In this document: positions 1-9,012 of the stretch, in pieces
Layout: every line of letters starts with the position of its first letter
Numbering within the stretch: position 1 is the stretch's first letter
Assembly: GCF_004295685.1 (NCBI RefSeq)
Contig: NZ_AP019368.1
Coordinates: forward strand, 3,115,501 to 3,179,500
Length of the DNA: 64,000 bases
Reading direction: 5' to 3'
From: Fluviispira sanaruensis
Lineage (GTDB): Bacteria; Bdellovibrionota_B; Oligoflexia; Silvanigrellales; Silvanigrellaceae
The notes under the pieces: model-generated
Databases searched by the model: none
What the model was told of the DNA's origin: nothing
Seen by the model: only the letters and a program-made list of their open reading frames with translations
Translations under genes and position numbers: made by a program

Positions 1-1073
1 AAATAAACAGCAAGCTTTGATGGACCGACCCCTTGTCCATTGTCACATTCCAGTTTTGCCGCACGGGATGCAACGTCACGCGGAACCAAGTTACCAAAAC
101 TTGGGTAACGGCGTTCTAAATAATAATCTCTTTCATTTTCTGGAATTTGTGCAGGTGGACGGGTGTCGCCTGCCTTTTTAGGTATCCAGCAACGGCCATC
201 ATTGCGCAAAGATTCTGACATAAGAGTTAGTTTTGACTGATGATCACCTGAAACTGGAATACAGGTAGGGTGAATTTGGGTGTAACATGGGTTGGCAATA
301 AGTGCGCCTTTTTTATGTGCCCGCCAAATAGCTGAGGCATTAGAAGCTTTTGCGTTGGTAGATAGATAAAAAACGTTTCCATATCCACCAGTTGCTAAAA
401 CAACGGCATCGGCATGGTGCGTTTCAAGTTCACCCGTTGCGAGGTTGCGCACAACAATTCCTCGTGCGTGCCCGTCTATGACAACAAGTTCAACCATTTC
501 ACGGCGTGGATACATGTCGACATTGCCGTCTGAGACCTGTCTCATCATGGCTTGATAAGCACCAATTAGCAGCTGCTGTCCGGTTTGCCCTCGCGCATAA
601 AATGTACGAGAAACCTGAGTTCCACCGAAAGATCTTGTGTCTAAAAGACCACCATATTCACGTGCAAAAGGCACACCGAGTGCAACACAGTGGTCAATGA
701 TACGCACGGATGTTTCCGCTAAACGATAGACATTTGATTCTCTCGCACGGTAATCTCCACCTTTAATTGTTTCATAAAAGAGGCGATAAATGGAGTCGCC
801 GTCATTTTTATAGTTTTTAGCTGCATTGATACCACCTTGAGCGGCAATTGAGTGCGCTCGGCGTGGAGAATCATGAATGAAAAAGCTTTTCACATGATAA
901 CCCATTTCACCCAATGATGCTGCTGCCGATGCACCACCCAAACCTGTTCCTACAATTATTATGGAATGTTTTCTACGGTTTGCAGGATTTACAAGCTTTG
1001 AAGAGAAACGATGGTTCGTCCATCTGTCTTCAATAGGACCTGTCGGAGATTTGGAATCGAGGTTGATTGCCAT
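1..1073 (-). CDS. sdhA: succinate dehydrogenase / fumarate reductase flavoprotein subunit, N-terminal part
   Basis: The flavoprotein subunit oxidises succinate to fumarate on the cytoplasmic side of complex II. The gene runs off the left edge, so only about 357 N-terminal codons are present. The minus-strand reading starts at ATG 1073 and shows a dinucleotide-binding motif ([20 protein letters not shown]) near residue 40, followed by the conserved [15 protein letters not shown] stretch that carries the covalent-FAD histidine, and later a [17 protein letters not shown] segment and HPTCIP. The gene begins 6 bases after the sdhC stop, so the two are one operon; sdhB is expected further left. The body matches the class with a single b558-type anchor. 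Identification is secure; fumarate reductase versus succinate dehydrogenase direction cannot be told from sequence. Confidence 0.93.
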   Translation of the reverse strand, partial: MAINLDSKSPTGPIEDRWTNHRFSSKLVNPANRRKHSIIIVGTGLGGASAAASLGEMGYHVKSFFIHDSPRRAHSIAAQGGINAAKNYKNDGDSIYRLFYETIKGGDYRARESNVYRLAETSVRIIDHCVALGVPFAREYGGLLDTRSFGGTQVSRTFYARGQTGQQLLIGAYQAMMRQVSDGNVDMYPRREMVELVVIDGHARGIVVRNLATGELETHHADAVVLATGGYGNVFYLSTNAKASNASAIWRAHKKGALIANPCYTQIHPTCIPVSGDHQSKLTLMSESLRNDGRCWIPKKAGDTRPPAQIPENERDYYLERRYPSFGNLVPRDVASRAAKLECDNGQGVGPSKLAVY

Positions 1074-1079
1074 TTGATA

Positions 1080-1745
1080 TTACCTCGCAAAATAGACAAA
1101 AAGTGGTTGAGAAATAAAACCAGCAGCAACAACAACTGCATAGGTATAACCAAAAATTTTAAAGAATTTATTATAGCGTGGGTGGCTGAGACCAAGCGTT
1201 TGAAAAATAGATTGCACACCATGATAAAGATGTAAGCCAATTAAAATCATAACAAGACCATAGCCTGCAACATAAAGTGGTTCATGAAATTTTTCGATCA
1301 CCAATTTATAAATGTCTCTCATTTCAATGCCATTATAAGTAACAAAATATTCTGGGCCAAATTTAAAGGTAATAAGGTGCCAAATCACAAAAGCTAGTGT
1401 AGCTGTACCTGTGTAAATCATGGTTCTTGATGCAATAGAAGCTGATTTTTCACGCATAGGAGTGACGGCATAAAATTTTGGTTTTGTCCGAGAGTTTCTT
1501 ACCACTAAAGTCAAACCCGTAACAGCATGAAATAATAAAACAGCTACTAAAAATGCCTCGATCAAATAAATTATTGGATTTGAAGTGAGCGCATGACTAT
1601 AATTATTGTATGCTTCTGCACCGACAACAATAAGCATATTTCCTATCATATGAACCATGACAAATAACGACCAAACGATAGCAGTTAATGCCATTAAGTA
1701 TTTTTTACCAATGGTACTCGTTAAGAAACTAGAATTTGCTGACAT
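1080..1745 (-). CDS. sdhC: succinate dehydrogenase cytochrome b558-type membrane subunit
   Basis: This 221-residue membrane anchor carries electrons from the flavoprotein and iron-sulfur subunits to quinone. It has five hydrophobic segments with histidines placed inside them, such as MVHMIGN near residue 32, LLFHAVTG near 72, IWHLITF near 122 and LIGLHLYHGVQS near 170, as expected for di-haem b558 subunits of about 220 residues that replace the separate SdhC and SdhD of other bacteria. A GGAGAATT Shine-Dalgarno lies just before the ATG. It is the first gene of the sdhC-sdhA unit on this strand. Confidence 0.9.
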   Translation of the reverse strand: MSANSSFLTSTIGKKYLMALTAIVWSLFVMVHMIGNMLIVVGAEAYNNYSHALTSNPIIYLIEAFLVAVLLFHAVTGLTLVVRNSRTKPKFYAVTPMREKSASIASRTMIYTGTATLAFVIWHLITFKFGPEYFVTYNGIEMRDIYKLVIEKFHEPLYVAGYGLVMILIGLHLYHGVQSIFQTLGLSHPRYNKFFKIFGYTYAVVVAAGFISQPLFVYFAR

Positions 1746-2235
1746 AGAGCAATTCTCCTAATAAATGATCAGAAAAAACAAAACCTCTCAATACACAATT
1801 GAGCATTCACACTCAACCTGTCAAACGTATAAAGATAATATTCTCATAAGACAAATTGCAAGTTTTGCGCGCGGATTACAATTTGCTTGAAAGATAATAC
1901 AAATCAATAAAACACATCGGTATTATCAAGTTGCTTCTCAATATTAACATGCAAAACGGATGACATATTTTCTGTTGATTCCTGATTGATCTTATCAAAT
2001 TTTGCCGCAAATTATTTGCCTGCGTTGAGTTTTTGAAATTTACATGAAATACATTTTTGATTCGCTTTTAGCTTAAAAGTAAGGTATAAAATTTTTCTTA
2101 AATAAAATAAAAATATTTTATACGTAGTTTTTTTCGCTCAGATTAAAACTAAGCTGCGATGAAAATTTCAAAAAATGATTTATTATAAATATATTTTAAG
2201 CTTTTTAAATATTTTTTATTCGATAAGGAGATTTT
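1746..2235. other. intergenic region between divergent sdhC and a lipoprotein gene
   Basis: This 490-base stretch is very AT-rich and has no open frame with a ribosome-binding site. It must hold the promoters for sdhC (leftward) and the small lipoprotein (rightward). No convincing operator, RNA or repeat was seen. Confidence 0.5.
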
Positions 2236-2595
2236 ATGAAATTTTTTGTTTCTTTAATTATTTTTGTGGGATTTTTTGTGGGTTGTGGGAAGGAAAATGC
2301 GAATAATATACCTGCAGAACAGCTAAAAACAAGACAGATTACAGATGAAGAAATAGCCCAGTGCTTAAAAGAAGATCCAACCAATCGATTTTGTATAAAA
2401 TATGTTTTAAAAAGCACAGAAGTATTAAGTTATGATGAATATGAAGCAGATAGACTTTATCTTTTAAAGAATAAACGCATTACACAAAATGAGTATAATA
2501 CTCTTGTTAAGTTTGAGTATGTCCCGAGTTATAATGATAGAATTGTGTATATTACCGGACTAACAGATTGCCTTCCAAAACCTAAAGCGAATTAA
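2236..2595 (+). CDS. small putative lipoprotein, unknown function
   Basis: This is a 119-residue protein with a short hydrophobic N-terminus ending in a lipobox (FFVGCGKE), so it is probably lipid-anchored after cleavage before Cys17. The mature part is hydrophilic and contains three further cysteines. I do not recognise a family. AAGGAG sits 7 bases before the ATG, supporting the start. Its 3' end overlaps the convergent LysE-family gene by 4 bases. Membrane face and function are unknown. Confidence 0.65.
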   Translation: MKFFVSLIIFVGFFVGCGKENANNIPAEQLKTRQITDEEIAQCLKEDPTNRFCIKYVLKSTEVLSYDEYEADRLYLLKNKRITQNEYNTLVKFEYVPSYNDRIVYITGLTDCLPKPKAN

Positions 2596-3215
2596 CCAAC
2601 CTTAGACACAAGTAAGGTCACAGCAAAAAAGCACATAACGAGACCGGAAAATATTGAAATATAGCGCGCTTTGTTTTGTAAAAATCCGGAAGCTTTGCGT
2701 GCAAGCAATAGATAAGTTAACATTGATAAACACGTAACGATAATTTGAATAATACACAACGTAATAAGTTGAGAAAATGCTTTCTCATCCTGCGTTATAA
2801 ACTGCGGAATAAGAGCAACATATATAAATAATACTTTCGGGTTCGTGATACAGCATAAAAAGGCTTCACTAAAAAGAGCTTTTTTAGACCGCTCTGCAAT
2901 AGAATCGGTTAAAGAAAATTTTAGATTGCCTTTGCTCATAAACGATTTAATTCCCAAATAAAATAAATATAAAGCTCCTACTATTTTGAGACCCATAAAG
3001 AAATTGGGAGAGATTTTTAAGACACCACCAACACAAAATACAGTGACTGCGGCAAAAAATAATAGAGCAAAAGCAGTACCAGGAACCGCAAATAAAGCGT
3101 TATTTAATTTATACTTTAAGCCATTGTTGATCATGAGGACAACATTTGGCCCAGGTGAATAAGCAAGTGCCAAAACTGTCCAAGTGAACAACAAATAAAC
3201 ATTTAAATTTTCCAT
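2592..3215 (-). CDS. LysE/RhtB-family amino acid exporter
   Basis: This 207-residue inner-membrane protein has six hydrophobic segments and the SPGPNVVLMINNGLK signature of the LysE/RhtB family, which exports amino acids such as lysine, threonine, homoserine and analogues. AAGGAA precedes the ATG at 3215. It is the last gene of the minus-strand operon that starts with the PduX-like kinase at 7541, 11 bases after the AlaX-type gene. The setting suggests it exports the product of that operon or a related amino acid; the substrate itself is inference. Confidence 0.85.
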   Translation of the reverse strand: MENLNVYLLFTWTVLALAYSPGPNVVLMINNGLKYKLNNALFAVPGTAFALLFFAAVTVFCVGGVLKISPNFFMGLKIVGALYLFYLGIKSFMSKGNLKFSLTDSIAERSKKALFSEAFLCCITNPKVLFIYVALIPQFITQDEKAFSQLITLCIIQIIVTCLSMLTYLLLARKASGFLQNKARYISIFSGLVMCFFAVTLLVSKVG

Positions 3216-3226
3216 ATATTTCCTTA

Positions 3227-3994
3227 TTAAACTAATTTGTCTTGAAAACGAGCGAGCAAAGGGGTTAAGTTTACATTTTTTATTTCAAAATAGATCCGTT
3301 CAATTCCCTTCGACTTTCCTTTGCGTTTGATATGAATATCACCCACATCATACAGAGCTTCGAGGTGAGTGCCACCGCAGGGTATGGAAATACCGTTCAT
3401 CTGCCAAATTCGACACTCTGGTTCGCCTGGAATTTCGACTATCTCAACTTTGTCTTTATTTTGAATAGAATTCTCTACGAATAACTTAATAAATTTAACA
3501 TCATCTTCCAGAAATTTTTCGACGCCAACGTCAAAACGTCCACCTTCATTGCCAATAAGACACCCAAAAGTTGTTTCAGGAACAGCGTTTCTCAGTTCAG
3601 TCATACCCATATAAACAACATGCGATATTGTGTGACTTATAGTCAATTCACAACGGTTTTTAAGATCAATTTCGACTTCAATCTCACCAGAGTCTGGCAA
3701 TAAATCAAAATTTTCTTGCGCAAGGGTCAAACGCACTTCACCCTCAACGTTTATCAGTGGAAAATCTTTTCTGACAACAGAGCGACCCATTCCAACTGAC
3801 TTTTGAGTGTCAATAAAAGGTAAAGTTATTGCTTGGTATTTTACCACACCTTTATCACCAAGTTGTCCGCCTCCTTCCGGATAAGCAATGGAACGTGCCA
3901 ATGCGATGGTATTGCCTTCTCTTTTTTCAAATTGGGTCTTTGCTCTTTTACCATATGGAAATTGGTAAAATAGTTTTTCTGTTTTAAAGGTCAT
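3227..3994 (-). CDS. AlaX-type trans-editing protein (alanyl-tRNA editing domain)
   Basis: Free-standing relatives of the AlaRS editing domain hydrolyse wrongly charged aminoacyl-tRNA, typically Ser- or Gly-tRNA(Ala). The 255-residue reading shows the editing-domain entry motif YPEGGGQLGD near residue 39 and the zinc ligands His121 and His125 (HTISH), then Cys206 and His210 (CGGTH). The start at 3994 follows AAAGGA and overlaps the upstream aminotransferase stop in an ATGA arrangement, which implies translational coupling; a longer in-frame start at 4012 lacks such a site. No synthetase body is attached. In this operon it may clear tRNA mischarged with the operon's product, a self-protection role that is inference. 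Canonical Ser-tRNA(Ala) editing is the alternative. Confidence 0.85.
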   Translation of the reverse strand: MTFKTEKLFYQFPYGKRAKTQFEKREGNTIALARSIAYPEGGGQLGDKGVVKYQAITLPFIDTQKSVGMGRSVVRKDFPLINVEGEVRLTLAQENFDLLPDSGEIEVEIDLKNRCELTISHTISHVVYMGMTELRNAVPETTFGCLIGNEGGRFDVGVEKFLEDDVKFIKLFVENSIQNKDKVEIVEIPGEPECRIWQMNGISIPCGGTHLEALYDVGDIHIKRKGKSKGIERIYFEIKNVNLTPLLARFQDKLV

Positions 3995-5082
3995 AATATT
4001 CCTTTCAGACATGCATTCAGTCTCTGTAACAAATTTTCTAAATTCACCGTTGCGTCAGGACTGAGTCGAATGCGTTCATTTCTAATTTTTGCAATGACTC
4101 CGAATTCGAGCAGTTTATTATAAATTTCCAAAGTATCAATATTTGCTAAGGTAAATGACACGATACCTGTACATTTTTCTTCAACAATTGGAGAATGTAC
4201 AATTGCTCCATAACTTAATAAATGCTGCGTAATGGCAAAAGAATTTTGTTTTAATTTTGTTACGACATTATTATAATTTTCATTTAATAACTCTGATATT
4301 GCGCTGTGTAAACTTATAAATGAAACCCCACTCAAGGTTCCTAATTCAAACCTAAGCAACGAATGATTAATATGACGATTTTTACAATCATATTGATTCC
4401 TATCAGAAAAACTATTATAGCCAAAAATAGTTTGTTTTAAGAGCGAATTCATTCGTTCCGACACCACAGCAAATGCGGCTCCCTCGAGGGCACGTAGCCA
4501 TTTGTGTCCAGCTGAAATGAAAAAATCGATATCGTGAATATCAAAATCAATCGCACAAGAGCCAACCCCTTGCACGGCATCCACAGCAAAAATTACATTG
4601 TTTTTTCGACACCAATGCGATAGATCTTTTAAGTTATTTTTATAACCGTTCCAATAATTAACCCACTCTATCAGCAGAACATCAATTTTTAGATCCTGTA
4701 TATCTTCAACTTTTATTTCACCTTTGTCATTGCCTATCTCGACAACTTTATATTTCATTTGTTCAAAAGATAATTTTATTCCTCCAATTGATGGAAAATA
4801 TTCTTTTGGAATAGCAACAACACTCCCTTCTTTCAACCTTAACTGAGTAAGTAAAATACTCATTGCATCGGTGGTTGAAGTATAAAGAAGAACGCTATTT
4901 AATTTATTTTGTAAAAGTTCAGAAATTTTTGAACGACACTGCTCTACTTTTTCCCATCCTTTTTTATATCCAGATATATAAAAATTATTTTCTTTATAAG
5001 AGTTAATAAACTCCATGACAGCTGCGTGGGTTTCAGCACGCAGCTGTCCAACTGATGCTGTATTTGAATAAATCATTGTCAT
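3991..5082 (-). CDS. PLP-dependent class V aminotransferase-fold enzyme (cysteine desulfurase / isopenicillin N epimerase-like)
   Basis: This is a fold-type I PLP protein of 363 residues. Visible landmarks are the cofactor aspartate in AVDAVQGVG (Asp168), the preceding-histidine plus Schiff-base lysine in SAGHKWLRALEG (Lys194), and an SPIVEEKCTGIVSFTL C-terminal subdomain. The SAGHKWL context resembles isopenicillin N epimerase, kynureninase-like and selenocysteine lyase-like members more than housekeeping IscS, and no IscS-type catalytic cysteine loop was recognised. The start could be ATG 5082 or, with better spacing from AGGT, 5076. It lies 8 bases after the PLP beta-family gene and is coupled to AlaX. 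The reaction is unknown: transamination, epimerisation or beta-elimination are all possible. Confidence 0.8.
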   Translation of the reverse strand: MTMIYSNTASVGQLRAETHAAVMEFINSYKENNFYISGYKKGWEKVEQCRSKISELLQNKLNSVLLYTSTTDAMSILLTQLRLKEGSVVAIPKEYFPSIGGIKLSFEQMKYKVVEIGNDKGEIKVEDIQDLKIDVLLIEWVNYWNGYKNNLKDLSHWCRKNNVIFAVDAVQGVGSCAIDFDIHDIDFFISAGHKWLRALEGAAFAVVSERMNSLLKQTIFGYNSFSDRNQYDCKNRHINHSLLRFELGTLSGVSFISLHSAISELLNENYNNVVTKLKQNSFAITQHLLSYGAIVHSPIVEEKCTGIVSFTLANIDTLEIYNKLLEFGVIAKIRNERIRLSPDATVNLENLLQRLNACLKGIL

Positions 5083-5090
5083 TACCTATT

Positions 5091-6017
5091 TTAAATTTTG
5101 AAAGCACAATTGATTTCATCTGTATAAGTTTCTCCTCGATCTGGAGAAATGACTAAAACGGTTTCATTCGCTTTACATTGCTTTAAAAGTTGTTTTTTAG
5201 CAACACTAATTGCTAAACAAGTACTCATTCCGACCGTAAAAGAATTGCTGTTTGTAAATATTTTCATTTCATGCAATGTTCTATAAATATTTGAAACAAA
5301 AATCTCGTCTATATATTTTGCAGCTTCTAAAAATGTCAAACATATTTCATCCTCAGAACCCACCCCCCTACATGTTGATAACTTATAAGTGATAGAACGT
5401 TTTGCCTGATTCACAATGCTACTTGAAATATCACAACCAACTATTTTAGTTGCAAATCCGTTTTCTTTTAGGGCGAGACTCACCCCTGCGAGCAATCCGC
5501 CCGTACCAACAGGAGCCACAACAAATTTTGGTTTTATCTGCATTGCTTTGAGATCATTTACCAACTGCATTCCTAATGTCGCTTTAAAAGCATCTATAAG
5601 ATCTAAATTATTATGCTGATCAAATGAATACCAACCTTCATTGTCAATCAGATGATTTAATTCTTCTATGCGGACAGAATTATTTTTTACCATTTTAAAG
5701 CATCCATTTTTGCTTTCGACAACTTTTGCCAAATATGGATGAGGAATTTTTGTTGTAATGAACTGTGTTTTTCCTTTAGCAAGATGCACACAATGGGAAA
5801 GAGCCATGGACCAAGAGCCACTGCTTCTATCGGCTACTTTAGATAGATCGACTTTTTTATTTAATGCCTTTTTTACTAGAAATGCCGCTGAACGAAACTT
5901 ATGATTGTAATTTAGCGATCCCCCCTCCAATTTTAAATAAATACGCTCATCGTCAGAGGATTGAATAAGGGGAGTCTGTAAATGCATAATTCTGTCTAAA
6001 TAATCTATACTTTTCAT
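5091..6017 (-). CDS. fold-type II PLP enzyme (cysteine synthase / threonine dehydratase-like)
   Basis: The 308-residue protein has the tryptophan-synthase-beta fold landmarks: a Schiff-base lysine in NHKFRSAAFLV (Lys40), a substrate loop RSSGSWS near residue 64, the phosphate-binding GTGGLLAG at 171-178 and a closing SPDRGETY like that of cysteine synthases. Members do beta- or gamma-elimination and replacement on serine, threonine or their phospho- or acetyl-esters. The ATG at 6017 follows AAGGGA; the longer TTG start at 6047 would overlap the upstream gene. With a threonine-kinase-like gene in the same operon, O-phospho-threonine is an attractive substrate, but this is inferred from context only. 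Confidence 0.8.
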   Translation of the reverse strand: MKSIDYLDRIMHLQTPLIQSSDDERIYLKLEGGSLNYNHKFRSAAFLVKKALNKKVDLSKVADRSSGSWSMALSHCVHLAKGKTQFITTKIPHPYLAKVVESKNGCFKMVKNNSVRIEELNHLIDNEGWYSFDQHNNLDLIDAFKATLGMQLVNDLKAMQIKPKFVVAPVGTGGLLAGVSLALKENGFATKIVGCDISSSIVNQAKRSITYKLSTCRGVGSEDEICLTFLEAAKYIDEIFVSNIYRTLHEMKIFTNSNSFTVGMSTCLAISVAKKQLLKQCKANETVLVISPDRGETYTDEINCAFKI

Positions 6018-6037
6018 AGTTTCCCTTAAATAAAATT

Positions 6038-6679
6038 CTAAAGACAAATGACTTCATCACAACAAAGATGTTGTTTATTTAAATAAAAATCATTTAATTC
6101 TAATGAATCACATATTATGATATTTTGATTATTATAAGTCAAAACTTTTTCGAAATATTTCTCTTGAGACTTATCTTCATTAAATAGTATTACTTTTGAA
6201 CAGACATCCACACCTGTAAAATGATTTGGCAGAGCTAATAACCCTTCTTGAATAATGTATTTATCTCTCTTTACATAAACAGAGCCACTTAAAAAGGAAA
6301 GACCCAAATTTTTATTTTGCATCGTATGAATAGTATCTGTTTGTAAATCTTTTACATACTTTCTCATACCTACAGCTTGCAAAAGAGAAAGAATATAAAG
6401 ACAACAAAGGTCGTCGACTTTACCGACTCTATTTCTCAAATAGCTTAGTAAAATATTAAAACTCTGAGGAATGTTATCATTCAATTCTTTTACATAGATA
6501 TTTTCACATACCAATGAACATGAATAGTTATGTATTTTAAAAAAATCATGATTTATCTCAACTTTAAAAGAAATATTTAAATCTGAATTTGTTACAGGAA
6601 TAACAGCTTCCAGATCCTGACTCACAATAGGCAAATAAGTATTATAAAATTTTATATCCATTTTTTTCTCATACATCAT
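6038..6679 (-). CDS. unknown protein of the amino-acid operon
   Basis: This 213-residue protein has no family I recognise. It lacks a signal peptide or membrane segment, is rich in Asn, Leu and Cys (a CSLVC, a LCCLY and a LCCDE cluster), and looks like a soluble alpha/beta protein. It overlaps the end of the kinase gene by 11 bases and precedes the PLP gene, so it is clearly co-transcribed with them. The start is uncertain: there are two consecutive ATG codons at 6679/6676 and a third at 6661, with no strong ribosome-binding site. It may be a catalytic partner or a scaffold in the pathway. I assign no function. Confidence 0.7.
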   Translation of the reverse strand: MMYEKKMDIKFYNTYLPIVSQDLEAVIPVTNSDLNISFKVEINHDFFKIHNYSCSLVCENIYVKELNDNIPQSFNILLSYLRNRVGKVDDLCCLYILSLLQAVGMRKYVKDLQTDTIHTMQNKNLGLSFLSGSVYVKRDKYIIQEGLLALPNHFTGVDVCSKVILFNEDKSQEKYFEKVLTYNNQNIIICDSLELNDFYLNKQHLCCDEVICL

Positions 6680-7541
6680 AAGACATTATTTTTGAATAAG
6701 TGCTTCTATAAATTTCAAACGAATAATTATTTCTATTAAAAATATTAACTATGTTACTTTTTTTAATATTGTATGCAGGATCTGTGATATTTAATATAAT
6801 TCCAATAGCCGTCCCTGAATGAGCAACACAAACACCACAAGCTTGATTTTCTAGACATATCTCTTGTATCTCGGTAAAATTCTTTTTTGGCAAATAATTC
6901 TGACTAATCTGTGCACTCATCGTAGCACATTTTCCTAAAATTTCAGTATTCCTTATTTTAAGAGCAAGTTTGAGCTGCTGATAAATAATTTCAAATTTAT
7001 TCACTTCAATATTACTGTATTTAATATTTTTTGAATTAAATTTTAAAGTATCCACAACCCCATCTTCAACTATACCGATTATTTCAAAAGGCATATAGCC
7101 TAAGCTTTCCATTAAATGACAGTCATGATGATGATAAGCGTTAAATCCAGGATACATCACTCCATCCGTTGGTTCGACCTGTCGACAAATAGAGGAAATC
7201 AAATCACGTTCTTTATCTTCTTCAATTTTTTCATTATGCAGAATTGCTTTTAATGTGGCGACAATGTCAGCTGAGCTTGATGCTAGCCCTTTGCCACGAG
7301 ACAATTCTGAATGTATTATAAGTGAATAATCCCCTTTTTTTCCTATGTTTTCTCTTAATATATCTGCAGCTAGATAGCTTTTTGCATAAATATCCCTGTT
7401 CTCAAGAAGAGTTCCTTCAAGATATTTAGCACAAGAAAATTTTTGAATTGGCAGAGTAACAAGAAAAGGTTTTGAGTGAATAACTCCTTGGATAAGTTCA
7501 CCAAAGGTTCCGTTGCAAACAGCTTGTGATTGGATGTACAT
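6669..7541 (-). CDS. GHMP-superfamily kinase, PduX-like (putative L-threonine kinase)
   Basis: The N-terminus QAVCNGTFGELIQG matches the CNGSCGELIQG-type opening of PduX L-threonine kinases, which make O-phospho-L-threonine for cobalamin side-chain synthesis. The GHMP ATP loop RGKGLASSSAD lies at residues 82-92 and the C-terminal GVCVAHSGTAIG is the third GHMP motif. I chose the start at ATG 7541 (290 residues), because the first 22 codons of the longer frame begin with TTG, have no family counterpart and no well-spaced ribosome-binding site. It is the first gene of a six-gene operon with no cobalamin genes, so its product probably feeds the PLP enzymes downstream. Family is fairly sure; the substrate is inferred. 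Confidence 0.78.
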   Translation of the reverse strand: MYIQSQAVCNGTFGELIQGVIHSKPFLVTLPIQKFSCAKYLEGTLLENRDIYAKSYLAADILRENIGKKGDYSLIIHSELSRGKGLASSSADIVATLKAILHNEKIEEDKERDLISSICRQVEPTDGVMYPGFNAYHHHDCHLMESLGYMPFEIIGIVEDGVVDTLKFNSKNIKYSNIEVNKFEIIYQQLKLALKIRNTEILGKCATMSAQISQNYLPKKNFTEIQEICLENQACGVCVAHSGTAIGIILNITDPAYNIKKSNIVNIFNRNNYSFEIYRSTYSKIMSYDV

Positions 7542-8041
7542 ATATGCATTAAATCTTTCTATAGAATAATAAAAAAATTCTTCAAATATCAAAAAGTGAA
7601 TATTCAATCCTATAAATTACATTTCATAACAATTACATTTAATGAACTACTCTTAAAGATTTTTCAATGCAAGATGATTTAATAAATTTTTTATTTAGAT
7701 ATTTCACATAGACTTCCAATAATTAAACATAAAATTCTGATATTTTTTCAAATTCTTAATTCATAGACTACCATAATAAAATATGTTCTTTAATAATTTT
7801 TTATGGCTTTAAAGAATTTTATCTTAAATACAAATGTAAGTTTTTTTATTTTACAAAGTATTATTTGTAAAAAAATTTAGATTAAGCATTATTTTATTTT
7901 TTTAAAAAAAATTCAAATAATTATTTCTGACAAATTCAACAACTCCTTATTTGAAGTCTACTCCATTTCATAAGTTTTCGTGAAATAGAATAAAAACAGA
8001 AGCTTAATAAAAATGATAAATTTAATTATATATGTGAAATA
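7542..8041. other. AT-rich intergenic region upstream of the kinase operon
   Basis: About 430-500 bases of extreme AT content separate the rsmA stop from the kinase operon. It should carry the operon promoter on the minus strand. Long T and A runs make promoter calling by eye unreliable, and no gene, RNA or clear hairpin was found. Confidence 0.45.
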
Positions 8042-8944
8042 TCATTTAGAATAGAAAAATTTGTGCATAGCTAGAATTGTCGATGGAGATAAAACATCGG
8101 GTCTGGTTTCTTCAGTAACTCCATGTGAGGCAGCAAGTTGCCAAAATTCACTCATTCTACCAGGACTTTTTTCTTCAAGCTGCTGGAGCTGCGCATGCAA
8201 TGCTCTTCTTAACATCTTTCTCCGCGCACTGAATAAAACAGTGGTAAATGAACTAAAAGCATTATCCTCATCTGGCGTTGGAAAAGAAAAACTCTTCGGA
8301 CAGAGCAAAACAATAGCAGAGTCTACTTTCGGCTGAGGAACAAAACATTTCGCAGGCACGACAAAAAGTTTTTTGACCTCGAAAAAAAGCTGAATACGTA
8401 CGCTCAAACGTCCGTAATCCTTTGTTCCAGGTTTTGCTTGTAACCTATCTGCAACTTCATTTTGCACCATGAAAATACCATGTGTATAAAATTTATAATA
8501 TCTACAAAACCAAAAAAGAATATCACTTGTAATATAATATGGTAAGTTTCCGACGCAAATACATTTTTGTTCTAAACTAAGAGCGGGATCTTCACTTGGA
8601 TTCCATTTTAAAATGTCAGTCTGGACAACTTGAAATTGATTTTTAAAATCTTTTGCTAAGGTTTCATTTAAGCCTTGTACGGAACGTTCGTCTTTTTCCA
8701 GAGCTTTTATTTTTATATTTTTTTGTAGAAGAGGCAGAGTCAAAGCCCCTGATCCTGGGCCAATTTCATGCACATATTTTTGTTCTTTTTCACTAAAAAG
8801 TGTATCAATAGAACTGGCTATTTTTTCAACTACGTTGGCATCTCTTAAAAAATTCTGACCAAGGGATTTCTTTGCGTGAAGATGAAAAGCATGGTCTGCT
8901 TTCTCTTTTTTGAAATCTTTTTCTTTTTTGAATTTACTGCGCAT
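8042..8944 (-). CDS. rsmA: 16S rRNA (adenine(1518)-N(6)/adenine(1519)-N(6))-dimethyltransferase
   Basis: RsmA (KsgA) dimethylates two adjacent adenines near the 3' end of 16S rRNA late in small-subunit assembly. The protein has the KKSLGQNFLRD opening, the SAM motif EIGPGSGALT and the catalytic NLPYYIT motif. I start at ATG 8944 (300 residues); a frame running up to 9019 would invade the divergent GST gene and adds a Ser/Thr-rich leader not typical of the family. A lysine-rich N-terminal tail precedes the conserved core. The gene is divergent from the GST gene, with about 70 bases between them. Confidence 0.93.
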   Translation of the reverse strand: MRSKFKKEKDFKKEKADHAFHLHAKKSLGQNFLRDANVVEKIASSIDTLFSEKEQKYVHEIGPGSGALTLPLLQKNIKIKALEKDERSVQGLNETLAKDFKNQFQVVQTDILKWNPSEDPALSLEQKCICVGNLPYYITSDILFWFCRYYKFYTHGIFMVQNEVADRLQAKPGTKDYGRLSVRIQLFFEVKKLFVVPAKCFVPQPKVDSAIVLLCPKSFSFPTPDEDNAFSSFTTVLFSARRKMLRRALHAQLQQLEEKSPGRMSEFWQLAASHGVTEETRPDVLSPSTILAMHKFFYSK

Positions 8945-9012
8945 AGCCGTCCTGCCAGTTGAGGGTTTAGAGGAGATGACTCCAGTTATTGCATTGCAAG
9001 AAGGAGGGTTCA

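Noticed and set aside
1011-1240. Open frames over the sdhA/sdhC junction
   Set aside because: They are out-of-frame shadows of the sdh genes.
3991-5082. Housekeeping cysteine desulfurase IscS/SufS
   Set aside because: No isc or suf genes are adjacent, no catalytic cysteine loop is seen, and the SAGHKWL context resembles epimerase and lyase members.
5416-5619. 67-codon plus-strand frame
   Set aside because: It is antisense to the fold-type II PLP enzyme gene.
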